A DNA stretch of 64,000 nt from Rhizobium sp. Leaf306. Its GTDB lineage: Bacteria > Pseudomonadota > Alphaproteobacteria > Rhizobiales > Rhizobiaceae. The first letter of the stretch is position 1. Every line of letters begins with the position of its first letter. The stretch is taken from assembly GCF_001423425.1 (NCBI RefSeq), contig NZ_LMNX01000006.1, positions 93,973-157,972 on the forward strand, written 5' to 3'. Positions 25,003 to 34,458 of the stretch are shown piece by piece. Under the pieces are notes generated by a model. The model was not told the origin of the DNA. It worked only from the letters and a program-made list of their open reading frames with translations, and ran no database searches. The position numbers were made by a program, and so were the translations under genes.

Positions 25003-25323
25003 TTAAGCGGCGCTGGAGATCCAGGCTGCGAGAGCCGTCTTCGGCGCAGCGCCAACCTTGATGTCGGCCACTTCGCCGCCCTTGAACATGGCGAGGGTCG
25101 GGATCGAGCGCACGCCGAACTGGGCAGCCAGTTCCGGGTTCTCGTCGATGTTCAGCTTGACGACTTTCACCTTGCCAGCGAGTTCCGTCGAAATTTCTTC
25201 AAGGCTCGGAGCGATCATCTTGCAGGGGCCGCACCATTCGGCCCAGAAATCGACGACGACCGGCTCTACGGCGTCCAGAACTTCAGCCTGAAAATTGTTT
25301 GTATCGACTTTCACGGTAGCCAT
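25003..25323 (-). CDS. trxA: Thioredoxin 1
   Basis: A 106-aa thioredoxin with active site WAEWCGPCKMIAP and the cis-Pro region RSIPTLAMFKGGE. It reduces protein disulfides in the cytoplasm. AAGGAG precedes the ATG at 25323, which gives MATVKVDTNNF; the longer frame to 25368 has no such site. It lies 69 bp downstream of addA in the same direction and may share its transcript or have its own promoter in the gap. Confidence 0.97.
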   Translation of the reverse strand: MATVKVDTNNFQAEVLDAVEPVVVDFWAEWCGPCKMIAPSLEEISTELAGKVKVVKLNIDENPELAAQFGVRSIPTLAMFKGGEVADIKVGAAPKTALAAWISSAA

Positions 25324-25392
25324 TGGGCTCTCCTTCGATTCTTGTTGACCCAGATGTGAGATCGGCACTCACTATTTTCAATGTCCGTCATG

Positions 25393-28300
25393 TCACTTTG
25401 TCTTAAGTTCTGCAAGCGAACGGGACATCAGCTCCACACCCAGCGGGATTACCTTTGCCGTCTCGGTGTAGACGAGCACGCAGTCGATCGCTTTGCCCGG
25501 ATAAAGAGGCGTGAGGATTTCGCGGTAGATGGAGAGCTGTGCCCTGTGGGTCAATGGCACGTCTTCCGCAGTGCCCGGCGGAAAGCGGTTGGTCTTGTAA
25601 TCGAGGATGATGACGCGGTCTTCCATCTCGACCAGCCGGTCGATCCGGCCCGAGATCGCGTAGTCCTGGCCCTCCAGCGTCAGCGTTCCCATGATCGAGA
25701 CCTCCGACTGGCTGCGCGCAGAAAATACCGGCGCGAGCTCGGGAAGGGACAGAACAGACATGACGCTCTCAACTAGCTTCTGTCGCTCAGCCGGCGGCCA
25801 GAAGCGGGCGGCGCGGTCGGCATAACGCCGGGCTGCACCCTCGCGTTCACCGTCCGGGAAGTCGGTCAGCATCTGCAGCATCCGATGCACGAGTTTGCCC
25901 TTTTGCAGCGCCAGGCTACCGGTCGCCTTGTCGCCGAACAGCGGCGATGTGACGATCAGATCATCATCGTCGTCATCGATCATCGTGCCGGCACCAGACG
26001 GGCTAAGTGGCCTCGGCAGGATTTTTCGTGGGGGAAGCGGCCGGGAGAGGGCAGTGGGCAGGGTAGGGGCGAATGCCTCCCGTTCCGAGCCGCCTGCACC
26101 TGCGTGGTCCGCTTTGGCAGCAGCCTTGCCGGGCGCCTGGGGCAAACGCCAGGACAGGCCGTTCCACTCGCCCTCGGGTCCGGAGAATGTAGTCGGGCTG
26201 CAATGCTGACCGCTCGCCGACAAGGCACGTGCGATCATCGCCTGCCAGCTGTCAGGATTGTCGCGGCTGCCACGATAGCCGCAAATCACCAGATGATCGG
26301 CAGCGCGGGTCATACCCACATAGAGAAGTCGCCGGTACTCTTCTTCGGCAGATGTCTTCAACCGCTCGTCGTCCGCCGCCGTCAGCGGGTTGGACAAAGT
26401 CTTTCCCGCAAGCCAGGCCGGAACATCGCCATGGACGGTCTTCAGCAACCGGAATTTCGGGACATGCGACGGAATGAAGGATTTTGAGTTGCTGTCGACG
26501 AGGAACACGACCGGCGCTTCGAGGCCCTTGGAAGCATGTACGGTCATGATCCGCACCTCGTTGCGGCCACCATCCTGTTCGCGCTTCACCTCGGGGCTTT
26601 CCAGCTCCAGCGTGGATACGAAAGCCTGCAGGCCAGGCAGGCCGGATGTCTCGTGATCGAGCGCGAAGGTGAGCAATTCATCGAGAATATCGCCCGCCTC
26701 GGTGCCGAGCCGTCCGAGAAACTTCCGCCGTCCGCCATATTGTCCGAGAATACGGGCGTAGAGATCATGCGGGCTGAGCAGGCGCGACAGCGTCAGCAGA
26801 TGCTGCAATCGCTCCGCTGCATCACGAAACCGCAGCGGCTGTTCCTCGGCAAGACGCTTCAGCTGCGCCCAGGCGCTGTCGTCTTCGGCTCTGAGCGCCG
26901 CAACCTCGAAGACATCCTCCTCGGACAGATCGAACAACGGGCTTTTGAGCAGCGCCGCCAGCGACAGGTCGTCCTGCGGCAGAAGCAGAAAGCGGCCAAG
27001 CGCCAGCAGATCCTGCACCGCGATATGGCTCGTCAGCTTCAACCGGTCGGCGCCTGCTACGGGAATGTTGTCGCGACGTTTCAGCGCCCGCGTCAGCGCG
27101 TTAACGAAGGCGTCGCGCTTTCTCACGAGAACGAGAATGTCGCCAGGCTCGATCGGCCGTTCCACGCCCTTTTCGATGATCGTCTCGCGGCCGATCATCT
27201 CGCCGATCCGGGCGGCGATGCGAGAGGCGAGAATGGCAGCCGGTGCCTTGTCCGGGGTCGAATCGAACGGCGCCGTCCAGTCGTCTTCCTGTTCGGAAAC
27301 CTCCGGCGCCACCACGTCCCACAGATCGACCGCGCCGGGATGACCCATGCGGTTGGAACGGTGCTGCACCGGATCGCCGATCGCGGACAGGCCCTTGGCA
27401 TTTTCCTCGATCGAGAACACCTGATCGACGGCAGAAAGAATGTCGGCTGTCGACCGGAAGGACAGCGGCAGGCGGATCGCGTGGAACGGCTGGCCGCTGG
27501 CCGCAACCTGCCTCTGCGTCGCGCTGCGTTCCTCGGCAAATCGCTCGGGACGCGCGCCCTGGAACGAATAGATCGACTGTTTCTCGTCGCCGACGGCAAA
27601 CATCGTCCGACGTGTATCGCGCGCGCTGTTGCCGGAATAAAAGTCCTCCGCCAGCGACTTGATCACGGTCCACTGGATCGGGCTGGTATCCTGCGCCTCG
27701 TCGACCAGGATGTGATCGATCCCCTGGTCGAGCTTGTAATGCACCCAAGCGCCGACGCCGTCGCGCGTCAGAAGATCTGCGGTCCGGGCGATCAAATCCT
27801 CAAAATCGAGCAGGCTGCGGCCCCTTTTCAGGTCCTCGTAGTCGTCGGTGAGACGTGCGGCAAGTGTCAGCGCCGCCTTGGTGGCCGCAAACAGCCGGAA
27901 CAGCCGCAACCGGTTCCGGCAGCTCAGAACATGCTCCCGCGCCGCATCGATCGCGTTGGCAAGCTCCGGTGCGATCTTGGTCATGGCGCTGGCGATCAGG
28001 CTGCGATCCGCCTTCACCGTTCCCTTGGCGGTCAGGAAGATGGAATCGAGATAAGCGGCGCGCTTGAAGACATCCGTCTCCTTGGCGACCAGGCGCAAAC
28101 CATAAGCCACCTCATGCACGGTCGAGCCGCCCTTCTGATCGGCAAGCGACAGATAGAGATCGAGCGTGATGCCGGAAAGCTGGGGCAGCGGCCAATAGGT
28201 AGCGGCAATGCTGTCTTCGCTATCGGCAGGATCGAGCCCTAAGACCCGCTTCAGTTCCGGGCCGATGCCGCCGTTCTTTTCCGCCTGCGCGGTGAACTTG

Positions 28301-28983
28301 CGGATCGCGGTTCGTCTGGCAACGATATCGGAGAGCAGCGTCTCCAGCCCGAACTCGTCGCCGAGATCGAGCACGTGGGCAAAGGCTTCCGCCAGATCCG
28401 GATCGTCCTCGGCGGATGTGGCCGTCAGCAACGACCGCCGCGCTTCGGAGAGGAGGGCGGTGGCGGCGCGGTCATCGAGCACCGAAAAATGGCCGGCCAC
28501 ATTGGCCTCCAGCGGAAACTGGTGCAGCAGAGCTTCGCAGAAGGCGTGGATCGTCTGGATCTTGAGACCACCCGGCGTTTCCAGCGCCTTCGCAAACAGC
28601 CGCCGCGCCTCGGCAATCTTCAGGGAATCCGGCTCATGACCTTCGATAGCCGCGATCCGCGCGCGCAACTCCTCGTCGGAAAGAACCGTCCATTCCGACA
28701 ATCGCTGAAACACACGGTTCGACATTTCTGACGCTGCGGCCTTGGTATAGGTGAGGCAGAGGATGGCGGAGGGACGGCATCCGGCAAGTAGAAGCCGGAT
28801 CACCCGCTGGGTCAGCACATGCGTCTTGCCGGAGCCGGCATTGGCCGACACCCAGGCGGAACTGGCCGGGTCCGAGGCACGCGATTGCTGAACCGTCGTC
28901 CAGTCGATCCAATGAAGCGGGTCGTCTCCATCCGGCAGGTCCGAAGCCGGGTTATCCGGAAGGTCGGTGAAAAGATCACTCAT
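25393..28983 (-). CDS. addA: Double-strand break repair helicase-nuclease AddA
   Basis: A 1196-aa alphaproteobacterial-type AddA, the functional counterpart of RecBCD/AddA, which unwinds and resects broken DNA ends. UvrD-type helicase motifs include VSANAGSGKTHVLTQRVIRL (Walker A), LCLTYTKAAASEM, HILVDEAQDTSPIQWTVI and the late TVHASKGLEAPVVFLVD. A PD-(D/E)XK nuclease domain at the C-terminus has YAISGRIDRLVE and VIILDYKTNRFPP. The ATG at 28983 overlaps the addB end by 8 bp, so the two subunits are translationally coupled. Confidence 0.96.
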   Translation of the reverse strand: MSDLFTDLPDNPASDLPDGDDPLHWIDWTTVQQSRASDPASSAWVSANAGSGKTHVLTQRVIRLLLAGCRPSAILCLTYTKAAASEMSNRVFQRLSEWTVLSDEELRARIAAIEGHEPDSLKIAEARRLFAKALETPGGLKIQTIHAFCEALLHQFPLEANVAGHFSVLDDRAATALLSEARRSLLTATSAEDDPDLAEAFAHVLDLGDEFGLETLLSDIVARRTAIRKFTAQAEKNGGIGPELKRVLGLDPADSEDSIAATYWPLPQLSGITLDLYLSLADQKGGSTVHEVAYGLRLVAKETDVFKRAAYLDSIFLTAKGTVKADRSLIASAMTKIAPELANAIDAAREHVLSCRNRLRLFRLFAATKAALTLAARLTDDYEDLKRGRSLLDFEDLIARTADLLTRDGVGAWVHYKLDQGIDHILVDEAQDTSPIQWTVIKSLAEDFYSGNSARDTRRTMFAVGDEKQSIYSFQGARPERFAEERSATQRQVAASGQPFHAIRLPLSFRSTADILSAVDQVFSIEENAKGLSAIGDPVQHRSNRMGHPGAVDLWDVVAPEVSEQEDDWTAPFDSTPDKAPAAILASRIAARIGEMIGRETIIEKGVERPIEPGDILVLVRKRDAFVNALTRALKRRDNIPVAGADRLKLTSHIAVQDLLALGRFLLLPQDDLSLAALLKSPLFDLSEEDVFEVAALRAEDDSAWAQLKRLAEEQPLRFRDAAERLQHLLTLSRLLSPHDLYARILGQYGGRRKFLGRLGTEAGDILDELLTFALDHETSGLPGLQAFVSTLELESPEVKREQDGGRNEVRIMTVHASKGLEAPVVFLVDSNSKSFIPSHVPKFRLLKTVHGDVPAWLAGKTLSNPLTAADDERLKTSAEEEYRRLLYVGMTRAADHLVICGYRGSRDNPDSWQAMIARALSASGQHCSPTTFSGPEGEWNGLSWRLPQAPGKAAAKADHAGAGGSEREAFAPTLPTALSRPLPPRKILPRPLSPSGAGTMIDDDDDDLIVTSPLFGDKATGSLALQKGKLVHRMLQMLTDFPDGEREGAARRYADRAARFWPPAERQKLVESVMSVLSLPELAPVFSARSQSEVSIMGTLTLEGQDYAISGRIDRLVEMEDRVIILDYKTNRFPPGTAEDVPLTHRAQLSIYREILTPLYPGKAIDCVLVYTETAKVIPLGVELMSRSLAELKTK

Positions 28984-31900
28984 CGGCGTCTGCCTCTCCA
29001 TCGTCATCGGCGGTCGACCACTCGGCAACGCGGGCGAGGTGATCGTATTCGCCGCCGAAATCGCCCTGGGCAAACGGCACCAGCCGCGAGGCGAACCCCG
29101 CATCGCCCTGACGCAGCTTGATGACGAACTTGGTCAACTGGTCGATCGATTCCTGCGCCAGATCGATCGCCGATTTCGGCTGGCGTTTGGCATTCGCGGT
29201 TGCGCCCTCATTGTTGATCCGGTCTTCCTTGAACCGGTCGCCGGGTCGAAGCCGGACATAAAGAAGATCGCCGGGCCGCTGGATGCCCATCGTCTTGAAG
29301 GCGCCTGCCTGCAGCGCCGCTGCCTCCAAGGCAAGTTGCGGATCGAGCAGCGACCTCGCCTGCAATATTGAGGGGTTGAGGCCGGTCTTATAGTCAATGA
29401 TATCGGCCTCGCCGGAGCGCTTGATGTCGATCCGGTCGGCAATGCCGGTAACGCGAATGCCAGCGCTCTCGACGTCGAAACCGGCACCGGCTTCCGTCAC
29501 GCTGCTGCGCACTTCCGGTGCGCGCCGTTCTTCCCAGTCGAGAAAGGCCCGCGCCACCTCGACAAAGCGCGGCCGCCAGACCCGGTCTATATGCGGCGGG
29601 AGCTGTTCGGCGTCGAACAGCTCCCGCGTGATGCGCTGCATTGCTTCACGTGAAACCGGTGTGCCGGGCTTGTGTCCTTCGCGCGTATAGTGATCGATGA
29701 TGGCGTGGTAGAGCGTGCCGCGCTGTGCCGCACCCGGATCTTCGTTGAACGGCGCCAGCGGATCGAGTTTGAGGATACGCCGTGCATAGATCGAATAGGG
29801 GTCGCGACGCAGCCGTCCGACTTCGCTGAACGAATATTTGACCGGCTGCAGCTCCGCCGGCGGTTTGGGGGCAGGGCGCCTGGCCTGCTGCTGGTTGTCG
29901 CCACGATCGATCAGTGATGCCCAATGCAGGATATCCTTGCCGCGCGCCTTCAATTCGTCGGCAAAACTTTTGCCGCCCAGCGCCAGCAGTCTCTGCAGCC
30001 AGCGGGAGGCGACCGTCGGTGTCGATCCCTGTCGTGTGGAGCGGGAAAAGATCAGGTTGCGGGTGCCGCAGGCCATTTCGAAATCGTGCGCCAGCTGGCC
30101 GATGCGACGTTCGGGCGGTTCCAGCCCCATATCGGTCTTCATCGAGCGCGACAGGAACGGATTGTTGACCGTCTGTCCCGGCCAGGAGCCTTCGTTGAGA
30201 CCGCCGAGGATCATTGTATCGACGCTCTGCAGCCGCGCTTCCAGCGTGCCGAAGATGAACACCCGCGGATGCGCCAGCGACCGCGGCTTTACCGCTTCGC
30301 CTGTCGTCAGCGCCATGACGATGTCGATCCACTGCGGTCCGTCGGCCTCGATCTGGCCTTCCGTCTCGATGACTTCGCCGAGCAGGCCCGAGAGACGTTC
30401 GCCCGGCTCTCCGGACCAGAGTACCGAGAGATCACCGCGCTCGTCGATGCAAAGGGCTTCGAGCGCACGCCCGGTGCGCGTCGCCCAATCGGACAGCGTC
30501 AGTCTTGCCGTCAACCCGCGTCCATCGGGACGGCGGCGGATAAACGCGCTGACCAGCGGTTCCACCGCCGCCGATATCCGCTTTGCGATATCCTTTGCCT
30601 GAGCAACCGCACCTTCAGGCAACGAGCTGCGCCAATGCGGCATGTGGCGATCTTCAAGGATTGCGGTCAGCTGTGCATCGAGAAGCGGCTCGAGAGCGGC
30701 GATATCCATGTCGCCGACGCCACCGCGCAGCGCCAGCACTTCCAGCGCATCGATCGCGGCGCGCAATTCGGCAGGCGGAAGGCCAAGCCGTATCAGTGGG
30801 TGTTTCAACAGGCCGACGATCGCCACCGGATCGCCTGGCCGAAGCGTCGCTTCCAGCAGAAGCTGGGTCAACGTGCCCTGCGGCGTGCCCGAAAGCGCCG
30901 AACCGGCCGAATCATCGGCGAGGATGCCGAAACGGGCAAGCTCTGCGGTGACGCGGCGGCCAAGCGCGCGGTCGGGCGTGATTAGCGCCGCCTGGGCCTC
31001 GCCACCGTTGCGTCCGGGTTTCTCCAGCGCCAGCCGTAAGGCGATGGCAATCGCCACCGCTTCCTCGCGCTCGTTGGCAGCTTCGATCAGCGAAACATCG
31101 GCAAAGGCCGCGCGCAGCCTTTCAGGGTCGGCCTCCTGGCGCCATGTACTCCAGCGATCGGTCGCCTTGGCGGGCACCAGCGCCTGCGAGATCGCCTCGG
31201 CGCGAAAGGCAAGATCAGCCTCTGTCTCGCCGATGACAGTGACATCCTCGCGCGTGGCACCGATCTTCTTCAACAGGCGGGACAAACCGAATTGCGGATG
31301 GCTGCGGCTCGAAGGGTCGGGCTTGCCGTCGAAGGTTTCCTCGCCCACCATGTCCCACTGGTCCTGCGGCATCGTCATGTCGAGGCCCGGCAGGACGACA
31401 GTACCTTCGGCAAGCCTGGAGATCGCTGCGATCAGCTCGGCCGCTGCCGGCACCGACCCGGTGGAGCCGGCAACGATCACGGGGCCTTTGTGCTCCCGCT
31501 CGGTAATCCGTCGCGCTTCGCCGCGCAGGATCGAAGCGCGATGCTTTGCCGGCGAAGAGCGTTTCAGCTCTTCAAGCCGCGTCGGCCAGAAGCCGCTGGC
31601 GATCTTCAGAAATTCGGCGGTCAGCTGCCACCACAGCGCATGTTCGCCGGTCTGGAGATTGTCGAGATCCTTCCAGTCGCGTTCCTCGGTTTCGATCGCA
31701 TCAATCAGTTCCGCCAGCGCACGGGCAAGCCAGATCGCATCCGCAGGACTTGCGGGCGCGACAAGCGGCGATTCCGAATGCACATCCAGCACGATCTTCG
31801 GCAACTGGTTGCGCCAGGCTAGGATCAGCCGGCCGAGTTCGAGCAGTCGCGCCGTGCCGCCGATCGGCAGGGCCAGATCCATTTCCTCGGGCGCCACGAG

Positions 31901-32179
31901 ATCGAAAAACCCCTGATCGTCGTCGGTTTCGCCAAGCGGCCGGATGACCGGCAGGATCGCGGCGCGACCGCCGAGAAGATCGACGAATTCCGAGCGCAGC
32001 ACGCGGGCCGAACGTCGGGTCGGCACGAAAATGGTGACATCGGCCAGCGAGAGCGGATTGTCCGGGTTATAGCGAAACGTCTCGTTCAGCCGACCGTCGC
32101 AGAGTGCTGCGGCTAGCGTCTTCAGGAAAGGCGCACCTGACGGGATGGAGAAGAGGCGGTTCGGCGATGCATCCGACAT
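28976..32179 (-). CDS. addB: Double-strand break repair protein AddB
   Basis: A 1067-aa partner of AddA. The N-terminal SIPSGAPFLKTLAAAL occupies the helicase-motif position but lacks the GKT lysine, as is usual in alphaproteobacterial AddB, so this subunit probably does not hydrolyse ATP there. FVPTRRSARVLRSEF, the RecC/AddB-like middle and a C-terminal PD-(D/E)XK nuclease domain (IRVTGIADRIDIKRSGEADI, then IDYKTGLNPS) follow. I take the ATG at 32179, four bases after the murU stop. A parS-like site lies inside the coding region at 29642-29657. Confidence 0.95.
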   Translation of the reverse strand: MSDASPNRLFSIPSGAPFLKTLAAALCDGRLNETFRYNPDNPLSLADVTIFVPTRRSARVLRSEFVDLLGGRAAILPVIRPLGETDDDQGFFDLVAPEEMDLALPIGGTARLLELGRLILAWRNQLPKIVLDVHSESPLVAPASPADAIWLARALAELIDAIETEERDWKDLDNLQTGEHALWWQLTAEFLKIASGFWPTRLEELKRSSPAKHRASILRGEARRITEREHKGPVIVAGSTGSVPAAAELIAAISRLAEGTVVLPGLDMTMPQDQWDMVGEETFDGKPDPSSRSHPQFGLSRLLKKIGATREDVTVIGETEADLAFRAEAISQALVPAKATDRWSTWRQEADPERLRAAFADVSLIEAANEREEAVAIAIALRLALEKPGRNGGEAQAALITPDRALGRRVTAELARFGILADDSAGSALSGTPQGTLTQLLLEATLRPGDPVAIVGLLKHPLIRLGLPPAELRAAIDALEVLALRGGVGDMDIAALEPLLDAQLTAILEDRHMPHWRSSLPEGAVAQAKDIAKRISAAVEPLVSAFIRRRPDGRGLTARLTLSDWATRTGRALEALCIDERGDLSVLWSGEPGERLSGLLGEVIETEGQIEADGPQWIDIVMALTTGEAVKPRSLAHPRVFIFGTLEARLQSVDTMILGGLNEGSWPGQTVNNPFLSRSMKTDMGLEPPERRIGQLAHDFEMACGTRNLIFSRSTRQGSTPTVASRWLQRLLALGGKSFADELKARGKDILHWASLIDRGDNQQQARRPAPKPPAELQPVKYSFSEVGRLRRDPYSIYARRILKLDPLAPFNEDPGAAQRGTLYHAIIDHYTREGHKPGTPVSREAMQRITRELFDAEQLPPHIDRVWRPRFVEVARAFLDWEERRAPEVRSSVTEAGAGFDVESAGIRVTGIADRIDIKRSGEADIIDYKTGLNPSILQARSLLDPQLALEAAALQAGAFKTMGIQRPGDLLYVRLRPGDRFKEDRINNEGATANAKRQPKSAIDLAQESIDQLTKFVIKLRQGDAGFASRLVPFAQGDFGGEYDHLARVAEWSTADDDGEADADE
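29642..29657. promoter_or_regulatory. parS-like site inside addB
   Basis: TGCTTCACGTGAAACC matches the parS consensus at 14 of 16 positions, with the central 11 bases CTTCACGTGAA almost fully conserved. It is embedded in coding sequence about 26 kb from the origin. Confidence 0.65.
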
Positions 32180-32183
32180 CGGA

Positions 32184-32930
32184 TCAGGCCCCTGCTTTGT
32201 GGCGGGCAATCACGGCTTCGGCTTCAGGCAGCGCTTCCGGCGTGCCGACGGTGATCCATTCGCCATCCATCACGAGGCCGAACAGCCGGTCGTTCTTGAT
32301 GGCGCGGTCGAAATAGATGTTGAGGTTGAAGGCATCATCAGGCGCGTCGTCGAGAAGCGACGTGTGCATGACGATCGCACCCGCATAGACGACCGGGTTG
32401 TCTTGCCCTTCGGTGTAGCGCGACAGTCTTCCGTCGGAGGAAAGCTGGAAATCCTTCTTGCCGTTGTGTCCGGTGGTGCACTCCAGCGGCACGCAAAGCA
32501 GCGCCATATCCATGCGCTCAGCATCGAAAAATTCGGCCAAACGCTCAAGGTTTGTGGGCTCGCCTGGCTTTTCACCGATCCAGAACAGGTCGGCGTTCAT
32601 GACGAAGACAAAGCCTCGTTGAAGCAGGGACAGACCCTGCTTCAAGCCACCACCCGAGTTCATCAGCTGCGCCCGCTCGTCGGACACGATGATTTCAAGG
32701 CGCGGATAGGCGGCGAGATGCGCTTCCATCCGGTCGGCGAAGTGATGGACGTTGACGACCGCATGCGTTACCCCGACGTCGGCCAGGGCATCGAGCCCGT
32801 AATCGATCATCGGCTTTCCGGCAACGGGCACCAGTGGCTTCGGCATCGTATCGGTGATCGGGCGAAGCCGGGTACCGAGCCCTGCCGCCAGCACCATAGC
32901 CTGCGTGATCGGGGTGTTGGTCATGTCCAT
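32184..32930 (-). CDS. murU: N-acetylmuramate-1-phosphate uridylyltransferase (MurU-like)
   Basis: A 248-aa nucleotidyltransferase with N-terminal AMVLAAGLGTRLRPITDTMP and KPLVPVAGKPMIDY, then FVMNADLFW (metal-binding Asp) and FYD-type FDRAIKN near the end. In Pseudomonas, AmgK phosphorylates MurNAc at the anomeric position and MurU converts the product to UDP-MurNAc, by-passing de novo synthesis. Here the gene is 10 bp downstream of a TsaE-AmgK fusion, which supports MurU over other sugar pyrophosphorylases. Start is ATG 32930; a second ATG at 32924 is possible. Confidence 0.87.
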   Translation of the reverse strand: MDMTNTPITQAMVLAAGLGTRLRPITDTMPKPLVPVAGKPMIDYGLDALADVGVTHAVVNVHHFADRMEAHLAAYPRLEIIVSDERAQLMNSGGGLKQGLSLLQRGFVFVMNADLFWIGEKPGEPTNLERLAEFFDAERMDMALLCVPLECTTGHNGKKDFQLSSDGRLSRYTEGQDNPVVYAGAIVMHTSLLDDAPDDAFNLNIYFDRAIKNDRLFGLVMDGEWITVGTPEALPEAEAVIARHKAGA

Positions 32931-32940
32931 GCAACCGTAT

Positions 32941-34458
32941 TTATGATTCGGGAAGCTCTATACCAGCCCTGTGGCACCAATCGCGCAAGGGCGCGAGTGC
33001 TTCATGCGCGAGTGCCGTCGAAAGATGGCGCAATGTTCGCGGCATATGCTTCATATATTGCGGCTTGCCGTCGCGTTCGCGCAGTCGAACCCAGAGCCCG
33101 GCAAGCTTGCAGTTGCGCTGTGCCGCCATGATCGCCCAGGATTTGAGGAAACCCGCTTCGTCAAATCCGCCCAGTGCGCGGCGCAGCGTCAGGTAGTCGA
33201 TCATCATCTGATCGGCCAGAACCTTGGGAATATCGACGCGGGCGTCCTGAACCAGTGACGCGAGGTCGTAAGCCGTCGGGCCGATCATCGCATCCTGAAA
33301 ATCGATCAGGCCCACCTGGTGCACGCCGGAGGCTTGGCTACGCCAGATGATGTTCGGGGAATGAAAATCGCGCAGCAGCAGGTTTTTCTCCGCGCTTCCG
33401 AGCTCTGCGATCAGCCCGTCCCAGATCGAGAGATACTCCTCTCGCTCGTCCGCTCCAGGTTGCCCGCCGCGCTTCCACGGCAGATACCAGTCAAGAAGAA
33501 GCCGTGCTTCCATCTTCATCGCGACCGGATCGAAATCCGGGATGTGATGCGTCTGGGAGCCGTCGACGGGAAGGTCCTGCCGGATCTCATGGCCGTGCAA
33601 ATAGGCCAGCGCCACGACGCTTTCGCGGTAGCGTTCGCCGATCGGCTGCCCGTCTTCGTCGAGCACACCATCTTGGCCGAGGTTCTCGATGAGAAGAATG
33701 CCTTGGTCGTAATCCACGGCAAGCACTTCAGGGGCGCAAAGACCTATGCCGCGTAGATAGTCGGAGATCGCCACGAAGGGATAGGCGTCCTCGGCGATAT
33801 GCGCCACTTTTGGATAGGGCTTGCCGTCGAGAACCGGCGGACCCTCTGGCCGCTTCGGCCAGTCCATCAGGATCACCTTTTCGGCTGATTCGGTCAGAAC
33901 GGTTTCATAGGCCCGCATCGAGGCATCGCCGGTCAGGAACCGGCGTCGGCCATCGGCATGACCGTGAGTGCGCAGAAACTCGCGGATGGCGATCACCCGG
34001 CGAATGCGGGCAAGGGCTGCTTCCGGTGCCGTAATCGTCGCCCGTCGGCCGCTCGTCTCATGCTCGAGCGTCAGCGTGATGCGATCCGCGGGCAGGAGGT
34101 CGCCGCCCATTTCCGGCCATTCGACAAGGCAGATACCGGAAGAAAGCGCTTCGTCGAAACCGAGTTCGTCGAGCTCAGACGGATCGGCCAGCCGATAGAG
34201 ATCGAAATGCGCCACGGGAATGCGCAGTTCATAGATCTGGACCAGCGTGAAAGTGGGGCTTGGCACTTCCAGATCGTCCTGGTCCGCCATGGCCCGAAGA
34301 AAGGCCCGCGCCAGCGTCGATTTGCCGGCGCCGAGATCGCCCGAAAGAGCCAGGCAGTCGCCGGCCTTCAGCGCCAGCACCAGATCCTCGCCGAACAGAA
34401 TTGTCTCGGCCTCGTCGGCCAGTGTCACGACAATGCTATCGCCAGGCGCAGCGATCAT
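32941..34458 (-). CDS. Fusion of TsaE (tRNA t6A ATPase) and AmgK-like sugar kinase
   Basis: A 505-aa two-domain protein. Residues 1-150 are TsaE: P-loop SGDLGAGKST (39-48), PSPTF (66-70) and HFDLYRL (84-90); TsaE drives the TsaBD complex that makes t6A in tRNAs. Residues 170-505 are an aminoglycoside-phosphotransferase-fold kinase: LLLRDFHSPNIIW (catalytic Asp about 364) and GLIDFQDAMIGP (metal Asp about 386), matching AmgK, the anomeric MurNAc/GlcNAc kinase. The frame is open throughout with no stop or shift at the join. The start overlaps the divL stop as ATGA and murU follows, so the kinase half fits the cell-wall recycling role. Confidence 0.9.
   Translation of the reverse strand: MIAAPGDSIVVTLADEAETILFGEDLVLALKAGDCLALSGDLGAGKSTLARAFLRAMADQDDLEVPSPTFTLVQIYELRIPVAHFDLYRLADPSELDELGFDEALSSGICLVEWPEMGGDLLPADRITLTLEHETSGRRATITAPEAALARIRRVIAIREFLRTHGHADGRRRFLTGDASMRAYETVLTESAEKVILMDWPKRPEGPPVLDGKPYPKVAHIAEDAYPFVAISDYLRGIGLCAPEVLAVDYDQGILLIENLGQDGVLDEDGQPIGERYRESVVALAYLHGHEIRQDLPVDGSQTHHIPDFDPVAMKMEARLLLDWYLPWKRGGQPGADEREEYLSIWDGLIAELGSAEKNLLLRDFHSPNIIWRSQASGVHQVGLIDFQDAMIGPTAYDLASLVQDARVDIPKVLADQMMIDYLTLRRALGGFDEAGFLKSWAIMAAQRNCKLAGLWVRLRERDGKPQYMKHMPRTLRHLSTALAHEALAPLRDWCHRAGIELPES

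Noticed and set aside
26536..28242. A 568-codon open frame on the plus strand
   Set aside because: Antisense to addA with Arg/Gln/His-rich composition and no recognisable domain.
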